64,000 nt of DNA from Spirosoma telluris (GTDB lineage: Bacteria; Bacteroidota; Bacteroidia; Cytophagales; Spirosomataceae). The notes below the pieces were generated by a model. It was given only the letters and a program-made list of their open reading frames with translations. It searched no databases and was not told the origin of the DNA. Location of the stretch: NCBI GenBank assembly GCA_003259005.1, contig QLII01000001.1, positions 1,922,001-1,986,000 on the forward strand. The letters are read 5' to 3'. A program made the translations under genes and the position numbers. Numbering within the stretch: the first letter of the stretch is position 1; every line of letters begins with the position of its first letter. Positions 55,639 to 63,907 of the stretch are shown piece by piece.

Positions 55639-56922
55639 TTACTTCACTTCCAGAATGTCTTCCCAGCACGTAGTATACCTTGGCGATACGAATTTCTGTT
55701 TCATTGGCCACTCAGGGTTATACATCTGAGACGCCATGCGAAGCTTATCGTGACCATACCGTCTGTTAACCTTATCCATGACTTGTGAAAGCCTGATTAG
55801 CCGCTCATCCGGCCCTTTGGTAAACACCCCTATCTGTCGAAAGTCGGCTGGTACTAAGTCTGTGAGCATGATTCCAACCCGTAAATAGTTGTAGCCAAAC
55901 TTAAATATGGATTTTAGGCCGGATTCAGCATACTTAACAAGTTCTAGTGTTGAGCTGGTCGGGTGAGGCAGCCGAACGGTGACACTGTTGCTATATTGTT
56001 TGGCGGGCAGTCCGTTGCCGGGCGTTTTCCGATGTGGATTGGTTCGGAGCCAGACAGTAACCGTTCCGCATAATGACTCCTGTTTGCGTAGTTTTTCGCA
56101 AATTCTTGATAAGTGGGTAGTTAGAGCATCGGTAATGTTGTCCAGATCGGGAATGACTTTTCCGAAACCAGGCTCTGTGCAGATTGATTTCCTGGGTGGT
56201 GGATTTACCTCCAACAGTTTACAGGGTAGGCCGCGCAATTCGTACACTAACCGTAGCCCATTAACCGTCATTGTACTACGAATCCAATCGTCATTGACGT
56301 CCCGGAGTTGATAAGCCGTTCGAATGCCTTGCTTCTTTAGTTTACTGGCCGATCTACCGCCAACACCCCATAACTCCTCAACCGGAAATCCCCAAAGGGC
56401 CTCTTCGATAGCTTCCTGAGTTTCCAGCACGCAAACGCCGTTCAACTCGGGGTTAGTCTTTGCCAGGCGGTTCGCTACTTTGGCAAGTGTCTTGGTCGGG
56501 CCAATGCCAACGCCAACCGGAAGGCGAAGCCACTGTTTTACGTTTTCCCGGATCGCCTGAGCTAATCCCCCATAAGAGGGGTAAACGCTGGTATATTCTT
56601 CCAGTTGCAGGAACGCTTCGTCAATGCTGTAAACTTCAACGTCAGGGGCAAACTGAGTGAGTATACTCATCAGGCGAGCCGAAATGTCTCCGTAGAGTTC
56701 ATAGTTAGACGAGAAAACGGCTACCTCGTACTCGTCGATAAGCTCTTTCGTTTCAAAAAAATACTGCCCCATTTTTATGCCCAACTGCTTAGCCCGTGAG
56801 CTGCGCGCCACAATATTACCGTCTCGGTTAGAAAGCACAATGACTGGTTTGCCTTCCAGATCAGGTTTGAAGATCTGATGGCAATTCGTGTAGAAGCTAT
56901 TGGCGTCAACGAGGGCGACCAT
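55639..56922 (-). CDS. umuC: UmuC-type Y-family DNA polymerase subunit
   Basis: A 427-residue Y-family polymerase. Motif I is VALVDANSFYTNCHQIF, the catalytic carboxylates lie in EVYSIDEAFLQLEEY, and a helix-hairpin-helix region (VEELWGVGGRSASKLKKQGI) precedes the little finger. The C-terminal part ends CWEDILEVK, as in UmuC. It makes the translesion subunit of DNA polymerase V, active after UmuD is cleaved. Its start overlaps the umuD stop by 17 bp, so translation is coupled. Damage-inducible expression is likely, but I found no recognisable LexA box. Confidence 0.92.
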   Translation of the reverse strand: MVALVDANSFYTNCHQIFKPDLEGKPVIVLSNRDGNIVARSSRAKQLGIKMGQYFFETKELIDEYEVAVFSSNYELYGDISARLMSILTQFAPDVEVYSIDEAFLQLEEYTSVYPSYGGLAQAIRENVKQWLRLPVGVGIGPTKTLAKVANRLAKTNPELNGVCVLETQEAIEEALWGFPVEELWGVGGRSASKLKKQGIRTAYQLRDVNDDWIRSTMTVNGLRLVYELRGLPCKLLEVNPPPRKSICTEPGFGKVIPDLDNITDALTTHLSRICEKLRKQESLCGTVTVWLRTNPHRKTPGNGLPAKQYSNSVTVRLPHPTSSTLELVKYAESGLKSIFKFGYNYLRVGIMLTDLVPADFRQIGVFTKGPDERLIRLSQVMDKVNRRYGHDKLRMASQMYNPEWPMKQKFVSPRYTTCWEDILEVK

Positions 56923-57376
56923 ACCGAGGGGGTTTGGAAACGATGTAGATTACCTCACCCAGTACGCTAACCTTATCCCGGTCAGGGTGCAGATAAATCG
57001 GTGCGTAATGAGCGTTACTGGATTCGAGCATGATCATTGGACTTTTGTCAATGTATCGCTTGACACACCAGCCCTCATTGACCCAGATGACGATGACCAT
57101 CCCTGTTTCAACAGGCCGGGTAGAGTCAACTACCAGAATTGAGCCAGGGAAAATATAGTCGCCCAGCATACTCTCCCCCGTTGCCTTCACAAAGTAGGTA
57201 CAGTCGGGATGTTGGACGCAAAGATCCTGAAGGTTCAGTCGTTCCCGGATGTAGTTATCAGCAGGGTTAGCGAAACCCGCTGACACAGCTATGTCAAAGT
57301 AGGGTATGTTTTTACGCTTGTTAGGGTCAATCAGGAAGATGTTTTCAGGTGGAATAAAATCAATAGCGTCGATCAT
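56906..57376 (-). CDS. umuD: UmuD-like S24 peptidase
   Basis: A 156-residue protein of the LexA/UmuD serine-peptidase fold. The self-cleavage region is AVSAGFANPADNY, the catalytic Ser lies in KATGESMLGDYIFPGSILVV and the Lys in WVNEGWCVKRYI. After cleavage UmuD' pairs with UmuC in DNA polymerase V. The ATG at 57376 is chosen because the upstream open part begins only with TTG. It overlaps umuC by 17 bp. Upstream is an AT-rich region that may hold the promoter; its operator is not recognised. Confidence 0.88.
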   Translation of the reverse strand: MIDAIDFIPPENIFLIDPNKRKNIPYFDIAVSAGFANPADNYIRERLNLQDLCVQHPDCTYFVKATGESMLGDYIFPGSILVVDSTRPVETGMVIVIWVNEGWCVKRYIDKSPMIMLESSNAHYAPIYLHPDRDKVSVLGEVIYIVSKPPRYGRPR

Positions 57377-57560
57377 AGCGGTGTCAAAAATCAAATAACC
57401 GCTATATTATACTTTTGTTATATATATCACAAGTATGATACATAGAAAACCAAAAAAGAGTGATTGATTTAACCCATCAGCAAAATCAACCGAATAGTAA
57501 TTTCAATTTCTCTTGAAAATTTTATTAAGTACATTTCAGTCCACTTTTATCCCTCCCCTC

Positions 57561-57932
57561 ATGGCCTATACATGTCCTATTTCCATTGCCAATTCACATT
57601 TTGTTGGTTCAGGTGAATGTGTTGATCTCGTTCGTCAGACATGTGGTATGCCGGGCAATTTAAGTACTGATGTTTGGCGGGCAGGTATTCAGGTAAAAGG
57701 AAGTACTGGTATTCGGCCAGGGACGGCGATTGCCTCATTTGTTTATGGGCGCTACCCCACGCATGGACACGCAGCTATTTATCTAGGACAGGATGCGGGT
57801 GGCATCAAGGTGAAGCAACAATACAAGCACGGACTCCATCCTTTTGTTGTACACGAAGCTTATATTAAGTTCGGTGGCAGAGGAACATGGCTACCTGGCG
57901 ATGATGCTAACTACTATTATGTCATTGAATAG
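57561..57932 (+). CDS. BPSL0067-like (papain-fold amidase-like) protein
   Basis: A 123-residue protein with the catalytic-Cys segment GSGECVDLVRQTCG and a His-containing THGHAAIYLGQD, followed by QQYKHGLHPFVVHEAYI. Order and spacing resemble BPSL0067 family proteins, which have an NlpC/P60-like fold. Some relatives are peptidoglycan amidase effectors. There is no signal peptide, and no immunity or secretion gene is visible nearby. It is divergent from the umuDC operon and ends in a terminator. Confidence 0.7.
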   Translation: MAYTCPISIANSHFVGSGECVDLVRQTCGMPGNLSTDVWRAGIQVKGSTGIRPGTAIASFVYGRYPTHGHAAIYLGQDAGGIKVKQQYKHGLHPFVVHEAYIKFGGRGTWLPGDDANYYYVIE

Positions 57933-57954
57933 AACCCCTTAAATACTGATACAA

Positions 57955-57986
57955 AAATGCCGACCCGGATTAGAGTTGGCATTTTG
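57955..57986 (+). terminator. Intrinsic terminator AAAATGCCGAC
   Basis: AAAATGCCGAC (57955-57965) pairs with GTTGGCATTTT (57976-57986), one G-T pair, followed by a T-rich stretch. Confidence 0.65.
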
Positions 57987-58089
57987 CATTCTATCCATAC
58001 CTTGATTAGCCGGCCTCAGCTTTTTTCAGTCCGAATGGAAAGTGAGTTCCACTAGATTGATCATACACCAGAACTGCTCATGTCTGGCT

Positions 58090-58443
58090 TTACCATTGAC
58101 CTGGTTTAGTTGGGTAGAACTGCTTCCTGTTCGGTCCATTTTTTCGAACCTCGGGTGCCTCCTCGAACCAGCCCCACTCCTCCAGTCTGGCTAAAAAAAC
58201 ATCAATCTGTAATCGCCTACGTTTTGGGTTGGCCGGATCCTGAATGGGTTTATAGCGGAGGGGATTGGCCAGTACATAAACCTGACCAGGCTTGCCGATT
58301 GAACCGAACTCGTCGGGTTCCAGTCGGTAGGGTAAGCCATATATAAATTCAGGGTGCTTCTCGATCCATTGATCAGAACCCAGTTGAGCAAAGCTTTGGC
58401 GGGATGGATTATCATACAGCTGAAAACGAAGCAGATAGTTCAT
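58090..58443 (-). CDS. Hypothetical protein
   Basis: A 117-residue unrecognised protein starting MNYLLRFQLYDNPSRQSFAQ. It carries many aromatic residues and a basic centre (IQDPANPKRRRLQIDVFLAR). There is no signal or membrane segment. The ATG at 58443 is chosen because the upstream part has no good start. It stands alone between the BPSL0067-like gene and a small exported protein. Confidence 0.5.
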   Translation of the reverse strand: MNYLLRFQLYDNPSRQSFAQLGSDQWIEKHPEFIYGLPYRLEPDEFGSIGKPGQVYVLANPLRYKPIQDPANPKRRRLQIDVFLARLEEWGWFEEAPEVRKNGPNRKQFYPTKPGQW

Positions 58444-58611
58444 GGCGTGAATTAAGTAACAAGGCAAGGATTCTAACGAAAGCAAATCCGTTGCAAATCG
58501 CTTAAATTAGTTAGACAAAGGTGAGCCAACGGGCAGTTTGCTGAAACCTAAAAAGAGAATAAGGATCATTAAAATCAGGGACCTCAGCTTGGTATTAGCA
58601 GGCTAAAACAA

Positions 58612-58639
58612 ACAAAGCCCAACGCATGCTGGGCTTTGT
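58612..58639 (-). terminator. Intrinsic terminator ACAAAGCCCA
   Basis: ACAAAGCCCA pairs with TGGGCTTTGT; on the minus strand the T-rich TTTGTTTGTTTTAG follows, so it ends the 58661-59035 gene. Confidence 0.75.
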
Positions 58640-58660
58640 CAAAGGTTAGGGGCTGGGTTC

Positions 58661-59035
58661 TTACTGCATGGCAATAACCCGGCTTATCTGTTGGACGGGT
58701 TGGGAGGATACATTCAATTGCTTAATAATGCTGCCTTCGCTCGATTTGATCTCCAGTTCATAAGACCCGTCGGCCAGATCATTCACATTCAGCTTGACAG
58801 TATACTTATCTTCTTTTTTGCCGATGCTGTGCTGATAGAGCACTTCATGGCTTTGGTTGCGTAATGTAACATCGATAGGTAGTTCGGCCGACTTCCGTAC
58901 GGCTAGCCGAATTTGATGATCGGCCGTTACAAACGCACTCGCATCGAAAGAAAGGGCTTTAGGCGTCGTTGGATTGATCAGGGAAGAAGCACTCAACAAA
59001 AGAGAAGCTGCTAGTTTGCTCATTGGTAGTAACAT
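58661..59035 (-). CDS. Exported protein, DUF3244-like
   Basis: A ~120-residue protein with a signal peptide (MLLPMSKLAASLLLSASSLI); a start at 59023 (MSKLAAS) is also possible. The mature part is a small beta sandwich (IRLAVRKSAELPIDVTLRNQ; TVKLNVNDLADGSYELEIKS; SIIKQLNVSS), like the DUF3244 or sorting-domain-like modules of Bacteroidota. Two TTGTCCA-type dyads lie 125-163 bp upstream and may control it. The role is unknown. Confidence 0.65.
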   Translation of the reverse strand: MLLPMSKLAASLLLSASSLINPTTPKALSFDASAFVTADHQIRLAVRKSAELPIDVTLRNQSHEVLYQHSIGKKEDKYTVKLNVNDLADGSYELEIKSSEGSIIKQLNVSSQPVQQISRVIAMQ

Positions 59036-59159
59036 GGTAGTAATGCGTTTAGCGTTTAAAGGTGTTGTTTACTGTGTTGATCTATCTAATCCAAAGCTTG
59101 TGCCAACTTCCTATAACTACTGATAGTCAATTAGTTATCCACAATGCCACTTTTCGCTA

Positions 59160-59198
59160 TTGTCCAGTAGTGGACAAGCCTTGTTCACTTACGGACAA
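59160..59198. promoter_or_regulatory. Tandem 18-bp dyads TTGTCCA-N4-TGGACAA
   Basis: TTGTCCA-GTAG-TGGACAA at 59160-59177 is a perfect dyad. TTGTTCA-CTTA-CGGACAA at 59181-59198 is a near copy with two changes, centre-to-centre spacing 21 bp (two helical turns). This is the form of a cooperative operator for a dimeric regulator. The regulator is unknown. Confidence 0.55.
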
Positions 59199-59356
59199 AA
59201 TTAGAGGAGGATGTCTGGGATCGGAACCAATAGTTGGCCAGATGTCGAAATCAGGTAATAGGCCGTATAAAACGCGGGATAAGTGGATAGTAATGCTCAC
59301 GACTCGTCTTTCAAAACCAAAGGATAAGCATATAGTAAATAATACTACTTACCAAC

Positions 59357-59379
59357 AAAAAAGCCCCTATTCGGGGCTC
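59357..59379 (-). terminator. Intrinsic terminator after dnaJ
   Basis: On the minus strand AGCCCC-GAAT-AGGGGCT is followed by TTTTTTG. Confidence 0.7.
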
Positions 59380-59428
59380 GTTTGACACTTTATTATATAA
59401 CGACTCCTTGAGTACTTAACCTCAAGAC

Positions 59429-60591
59429 TCAACCATGAAAGAAATCCTTCATCTTGTCGAAGAACCCTTTCTCATTCTTATTTGGTTTTGGCTGGAAGTT
59501 GGGTGAATTACGTAATTTCTCCAACATAGCACGCTCATCAGCCGAGAGTACTTTCGGAGTCCAGACGTTGACATGAACAATCTCATCACCCCGACCGTAG
59601 CCGTTTAATTCTTTGATTCCTTTTCCTTTCAGGCGTAGCATCTTGCCACTTTGCGTACCGGGATCGAGCGTGATTCGGGCCTTACCATCGATGGTGGGCA
59701 CTTCCACACTCGTACCAATAGCCGCGTCGATAAAGCTAACATACAGATCGAAAACCACGTTGTTGCCATCGCGCTTAAGATCGGCATCTTCTTCTTCCTC
59801 AATCACAATGAGTAAATCACCAGCAACACCACCTCGTGGCGGTACGTTGCCTTTGCTACCTACCGAGAGTTGAATGCCTTCGGCAACACCCGCTGGAATT
59901 TTGATGGGAATAACGTCTTCCTGCAAAACACGGCCTTCACCAAAACAGGCATCGCAACGGTCGGTTACGATTTTCCCTTCCCCATTACAGGTTGGGCACG
60001 TGCTGGTCGATACCATCTGTCCAAGCATCGTGTTCACCACTTTTCGCGTCTGGCCAGTACCCTGACAAGTTGAACAGGTTTGTACGGCAGTGCCGTTTTT
60101 AGAGCCGTTACCACCGCAGGTATTACAGGTTACGTGCCGTTTTACCTTGATTTTCTTTTCAACGCCGTTGGCAACTTCCTGTAAATTCAGCTTCAGTTTA
60201 ATGCGCAGGTCAGACCCCCGCCGTACGCGTTGCCGTCCACCGCCACCACCCTGAGCCCCCCGAAAGAAGCTCCCGAAGGGAGAATCGTCGCCGAAGACGT
60301 CGCCAAACTGGCTAAAAATATCATCCATCGTTGGACCACCGGCGCCATAGCCCCGGCAGCACCACCCATACCAGCATGGCCATACTGGTCATAGCGGGCT
60401 TTTTTGTTGGGATCGTTCAGGACGTCGTAAGCCTCTGCCGCTTCCTTGAATTTTTCTTCGGCGGTAGGGTCGTCGGGGTTTTTATCGGGATGGTATTTAA
60501 TGGCCATCTTCCGATAAGCTTTCTTGAGATCTTCGGCCGAGACGTTCTTATCAACGCCCAGAATTTCGTAATAATCGCGCTTCGTTGCCAT
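59429..60591 (-). CDS. dnaJ: Chaperone DnaJ (one frameshift)
   Basis: The J domain ([20 protein letters not shown], with HPD in [12 protein letters not shown]) precedes a G-rich region and four zinc-finger repeats ([32 protein letters not shown]). Then come the C-terminal substrate-binding domains ([40 protein letters not shown]). The break at C4 60351-60354 lies in the G-rich linker; one G added gives 387 residues. DnaJ delivers clients to DnaK and stimulates its ATPase. grpE lies immediately upstream on the same strand, separated by a 33-bp inverted repeat, so both are probably in one heat-shock transcript. Confidence 0.95.
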
Positions 60592-60601
60592 TTATTCGAG
60601 T

Positions 60602-60677
60602 AATGGATAATGAGTAATGTACAATGAATAATGGAGGATAGCAGCCATTATTCATTGTACATTACTCATTATCCATT
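60602..60677. repeat. 33-bp perfect inverted repeat between grpE and dnaJ
   Basis: Arms 60602-60634 and 60645-60677 are perfect complements with a 10-base loop. Each arm has repeated AATGNATAATG-like units (AATGGATAATGAGTAATGTA). No T-tract follows, so it may shape expression of the downstream gene rather than end transcription. Confidence 0.8.
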
Positions 60678-60680
60678 GTT

Positions 60681-61286
60681 TTAGCTTCCTACAATCACTT
60701 TTGCAAACCGAATAACCTTGTCATTCAGGTAATATCCTTTTTCTATTTCGTCAATAACTTTCCCTTTCAGGTCGTCGCTCGGGGCAGGGAACTGCGTAAC
60801 CGATTCATGAAGATCTGCGTTGAATGGTTCTCCTTTTGAGGTCATGGGTTTTAAGCCCTTCCCTTCCAGGGTCTTGAATAACTTCGTATATATCAACGAA
60901 ACGCCTTCTTTCAGTGCACCTACATCATTCGTATTTTCGATAGACTGCATGGCCCGTTCGAAATCGTCAACAACCGGAATAAGTGCTTTTAAAACGCCCT
61001 CGTTGGCATTACTGATGAGGTCGAGTTTTTCTTTGGCGGTACGCCGACGAAAATTCTCAAAATCAGCGTATAAACGGAGGTATTTATCTTTAAGTTCGGC
61101 AAGTTCGCTGCCGATTTTGTTGGTTTCTGCCACAAAACCTTCTGGCGAAGCCATTTCTGAGGTTTCTTCCGGCACATCGGCGGTGGCTGTCACGGCCTCA
61201 TTACTGTCGTCCATTTCGGTTGCCAGGTTGTCAGGTTGTGGAGTATGCATAGACGCTTGTTCGTCCAAATTGTCTTTATTTTCCAT
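60681..61286 (-). CDS. grpE: Nucleotide exchange factor GrpE
   Basis: An acidic N-terminal tail (MENKDNLDEQASM...EEVTEETS-type) is followed by the long coiled-coil (ELAELKDKYLRLYADFENFR, RRTAKEKLDLISNANEGVLK) and the beta-wing (VSLIYTKLFKTLEGKGLKPM; GEPFNADLHESVTQ). The end IEKGYYLNDKVIRFAKVIVG is typical. GrpE releases ADP from DnaK. The ATG at 61286 gives 201 residues; the upstream 29 codons are non-conserved. It is followed by dnaJ across the inverted repeat. Confidence 0.93.
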   Translation of the reverse strand: MENKDNLDEQASMHTPQPDNLATEMDDSNEAVTATADVPEETSEMASPEGFVAETNKIGSELAELKDKYLRLYADFENFRRRTAKEKLDLISNANEGVLKALIPVVDDFERAMQSIENTNDVGALKEGVSLIYTKLFKTLEGKGLKPMTSKGEPFNADLHESVTQFPAPSDDLKGKVIDEIEKGYYLNDKVIRFAKVIVGS

Positions 61287-61457
61287 TGATGAGCTTCTAT
61301 TTCGTTTCCAGAAATTCATAGACAAAGATGGGCAAAAGCCCGGCCAAAACCGCATTTCCTGACAAGTTGGCACAGTAGAGGAAGCACCGTTTGCCTGATT
61401 TGGCTGATATATGAACCCGGATTTATTGGATTTCCACTGATTTACAGGATTTAAAAA

Positions 61458-62434
61458 GTGCTCAATATTGTTCCTACGTACAGCTTTTATTCTTCATTAC
61501 TGCTCGTGCACGCACTCGCTCACCGATATACGCAACAGATCAAAGCTAAAGCCACTGCGTTAGGGTTTGACTTTTGTGGTGTGGCGAAAGCTGATTTTCT
61601 GGAAGAGGAAGCACCACGATTGGAAACCTGGCTTAAAAACGGGATGCATGGCCAGATGAATTATATGGCCAATCACTTCGATAAACGGCTCGACCCACGC
61701 TTACTGGTGGATGATGCGAAGTCGGTTATAACGGTTTTACTTAACTATTATCCTGAGCAGAAACTACCTGAAGAAGAGAACGATTTAAAAGTATCGAAAT
61801 ACGCTTACGGAACAGATTATCACTTTGTTATAAAAGACAAACTGAAGGATTTACTGACCTATATTCACGACGAAATTGGTGAAGTAGGTGGAAGGGCCTT
61901 TGTCGATTCGGCCCGGTGATGGATAAAGCCTGGGCGAAACGGGCGGGGTTAGGCTGGGTTGGTAAGCATACGAATCTGATCAATCGTGAAATTGGCTCAT
62001 TCTTTTTCATAGGCGAGTTGATTCTCGACCTCGAACTGGAACCCGACGGCCCCATAACCGATTACTGCGGTACCTGCACCCGCTGCATCGACGCCTGCCC
62101 GACCGATGCCATTGTGGGCCCTTACGTAGTGGATGGCAGCAAGTGCATTTCCTACTTTACCATCGAATTAAAAGAGGCTATTCCGGAGGAGGTTCGGGGG
62201 AAATTCGACAACTGGATTTTCGGTTGCGATATCTGCCAGGACGTTTGTCCCTGGAATCGGTTTGCCAAGCCTCATCAAACACCCGCCTTCAACCCACACC
62301 CCGATTTGGCAACAATGACCAAAACAGACTGGGAGGAAATAACGGAAGATGTCTTCCGGGAAATCTTTCGTCGGTCAGCGGTAAAGCGTACTAAACTGGA
62401 GGGGCTGAAGCGTAATATTGGTTTTGTACAGTAG
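61458..62434 (+). CDS. queG: Epoxyqueuosine reductase QueG (one frameshift)
   Basis: QueG reduces epoxyqueuosine to queuosine in tRNA, using cobalamin and two 4Fe-4S clusters. The N-terminal domain ([46 protein letters not shown]) and the two ferredoxin-like motifs ([29 protein letters not shown]) are present. The break at C3 61912-61914 needs one added C to read [20 protein letters not shown]. The first possible start is GTG 61458; GTG 61506 is also plausible. The restored length is 325 residues. Its stop TAG lies at the edge of a palindrome shared with the convergent kynureninase gene. Confidence 0.9.
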
Positions 62435-62458
62435 CACCGACCGTCTCGGTCGGCACTA
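62432..62458. repeat. Palindrome carrying both convergent stop codons
   Basis: TAGCACCGACCG-TCT-CGGTCGGCACTA: the left TAG is the queG stop and the right CTA is the complement of the kynU stop TAG. The CCGACCGTCTCGGTCGG word is of the same REP-like class as those at 5.9 and 15.6 kb. It may also serve as a bidirectional terminator. Confidence 0.7.
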
Positions 62459-63718
62459 CAAAAACTTCCGTAATGCTTGGCCAACTTTCCATACCTCCTC
62501 AAATGTATTGTATAAAGGCGTGGGAGCCAGACGAATACAGTCAGGTTCGCGCCAGTCGCCAATAATTCCCTGTTCGGTTAGGTAGGTAAATAGTGCTTTA
62601 CCATTTTTACGGACGAGCAACGAGAGTTGGCAGCCACGCTGATTAGGATCATCGGGGGTTAGAATCTGGATGTCATCAAAGGGCGTCAGGACATATTCGA
62701 GGAAACCCGTTAACTGCTCACTTTTCTGTCGAAGGGCCACTATACCCGCTTCGGCCGTAATTGAAATAGCCGCTTTATGCAGTGCCAGCGCCAGAATATT
62801 TGGGGTACTAACCTGCCAGCCATCAGCACCGGGAGCAGGCAGAAAACCAGGCGTCATCTCGAAGCGTTTATCTTCCCGATAGCCCCACCAACCTGCCAGT
62901 CTGGGCAAATTCCCTTGATGATGCTTTTCGTGAACAAACACACCCGATACCGCACCGGGGCCACCATTCAGGTATTTATAAGAGCACCAGGTTGCAAAAT
63001 CGATACCCCATTCGTGGAGTCGCAAGGGTACGTTCCCAATGGCGTGAGCCAGATCGAAACCAATGGGAATACAATGTTTTTGGGCGGTTTCGGCAATGAC
63101 GGCCATGTTATAGAACTGACCTGTGTAGTAGTTCAAGCCACTCATCCAGATCAGGGCCAGTGAATCGGCGTGCTCGGCAATTGCGTGCTGAATATCAGTT
63201 GTATGAATTAACCCGTCGTCGGCGCGGGGTGGAATTTCAATGAGCACATTGGCAGGATCAAGCCCATGATGTTTTACCTGTGTTTCCAGGGCATATTGAT
63301 CCGAGGGAAAATCACCTTTGATCGTTAAAATCTTGTACTTCTTTTCAGTAGGGCGGTAAAACGATGCCAGCAGCAGATGAAGATTCACGGTTAGGGCATT
63401 CATCGGGCATACTTCAGACGGCTCAGCTCCGAGAATTTGTGACAGCGCCTGTTTACACGAATTATGGTAACCAAGCCAGGGTTGTTCGGCTCCTTCAGGC
63501 TTGTCGAACCAGCCTTCAACGCCCAGCTTTTGCCAGGTATCGAGTTCCTGATCCAGGGCTGCGCGTGCAGTTTTTGGTTGCAGACCGAGTGAGTTCCCGC
63601 AAAGATAGATCAACGAATTCCCATCACGCTGAGGAATATAGAACTGGTCACGGAAGCGCCGGAGCGGGTCAGCTTCGTCGAGTGTTTGGGCAAAAGCCAG
63701 CGAATTTTCGTAGGTCAT
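62456..63718 (-). CDS. kynU: Kynureninase
   Basis: A PLP-dependent fold-type I enzyme that splits kynurenine into anthranilate and alanine. Family motifs appear as YLCGNSLGLQPKTARAALDQ, then PMNALTVNLHLLLASFYRPT, FDLAHAIGNVPLRLHEWG (PLP-binding Asp) and WCSYKYLNGGPGAVSGVFV with the PLP-linked Lys. C-terminal RLAPTPLYNTFEEVW is also typical. The start at 63718 (MTYENSLAFAQ) fits better than 63733. No kynurenine monooxygenase or dioxygenase gene is visible in the window. Length 420 residues is normal. Confidence 0.93.
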   Translation of the reverse strand: MTYENSLAFAQTLDEADPLRRFRDQFYIPQRDGNSLIYLCGNSLGLQPKTARAALDQELDTWQKLGVEGWFDKPEGAEQPWLGYHNSCKQALSQILGAEPSEVCPMNALTVNLHLLLASFYRPTEKKYKILTIKGDFPSDQYALETQVKHHGLDPANVLIEIPPRADDGLIHTTDIQHAIAEHADSLALIWMSGLNYYTGQFYNMAVIAETAQKHCIPIGFDLAHAIGNVPLRLHEWGIDFATWCSYKYLNGGPGAVSGVFVHEKHHQGNLPRLAGWWGYREDKRFEMTPGFLPAPGADGWQVSTPNILALALHKAAISITAEAGIVALRQKSEQLTGFLEYVLTPFDDIQILTPDDPNQRGCQLSLLVRKNGKALFTYLTEQGIIGDWREPDCIRLAPTPLYNTFEEVWKVGQALRKFL

Positions 63719-63907
63719 CGATTGGATTGTCAACTATCAGTAACACGGCCTTTTGCGAAAGACGTTTGTAAATAAACGATGCTCTGGGCTTTGTTTTGTT
63801 TAGGGCGTAATTCTATTAAAGAAAAGTACTTACTTTTCCTTTACCTACTAGAACACTACGCCTGAGAAATAGTTAGTATCCACATCAATAATGCTTCCAG
63901 CAGGTGT

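Larger units (their letters stand above)
59036..59428. other. Regulatory gap between exported-protein gene and dnaJ
   Basis: The gap is free of convincing genes; a 107-residue plus-strand ORF at 59062-59385 is rejected. It holds the tandem dyads, a possible AAGCTTTG -7 box on the minus strand and a terminator for dnaJ. Confidence 0.5.

Noticed and set aside
59062..59385. 107-residue plus-strand ORF between exported-protein gene and dnaJ
   Set aside because: It overlaps the tandem dyads, the possible promoter and the dnaJ terminator, and has no coding-like pattern or recognised domain.
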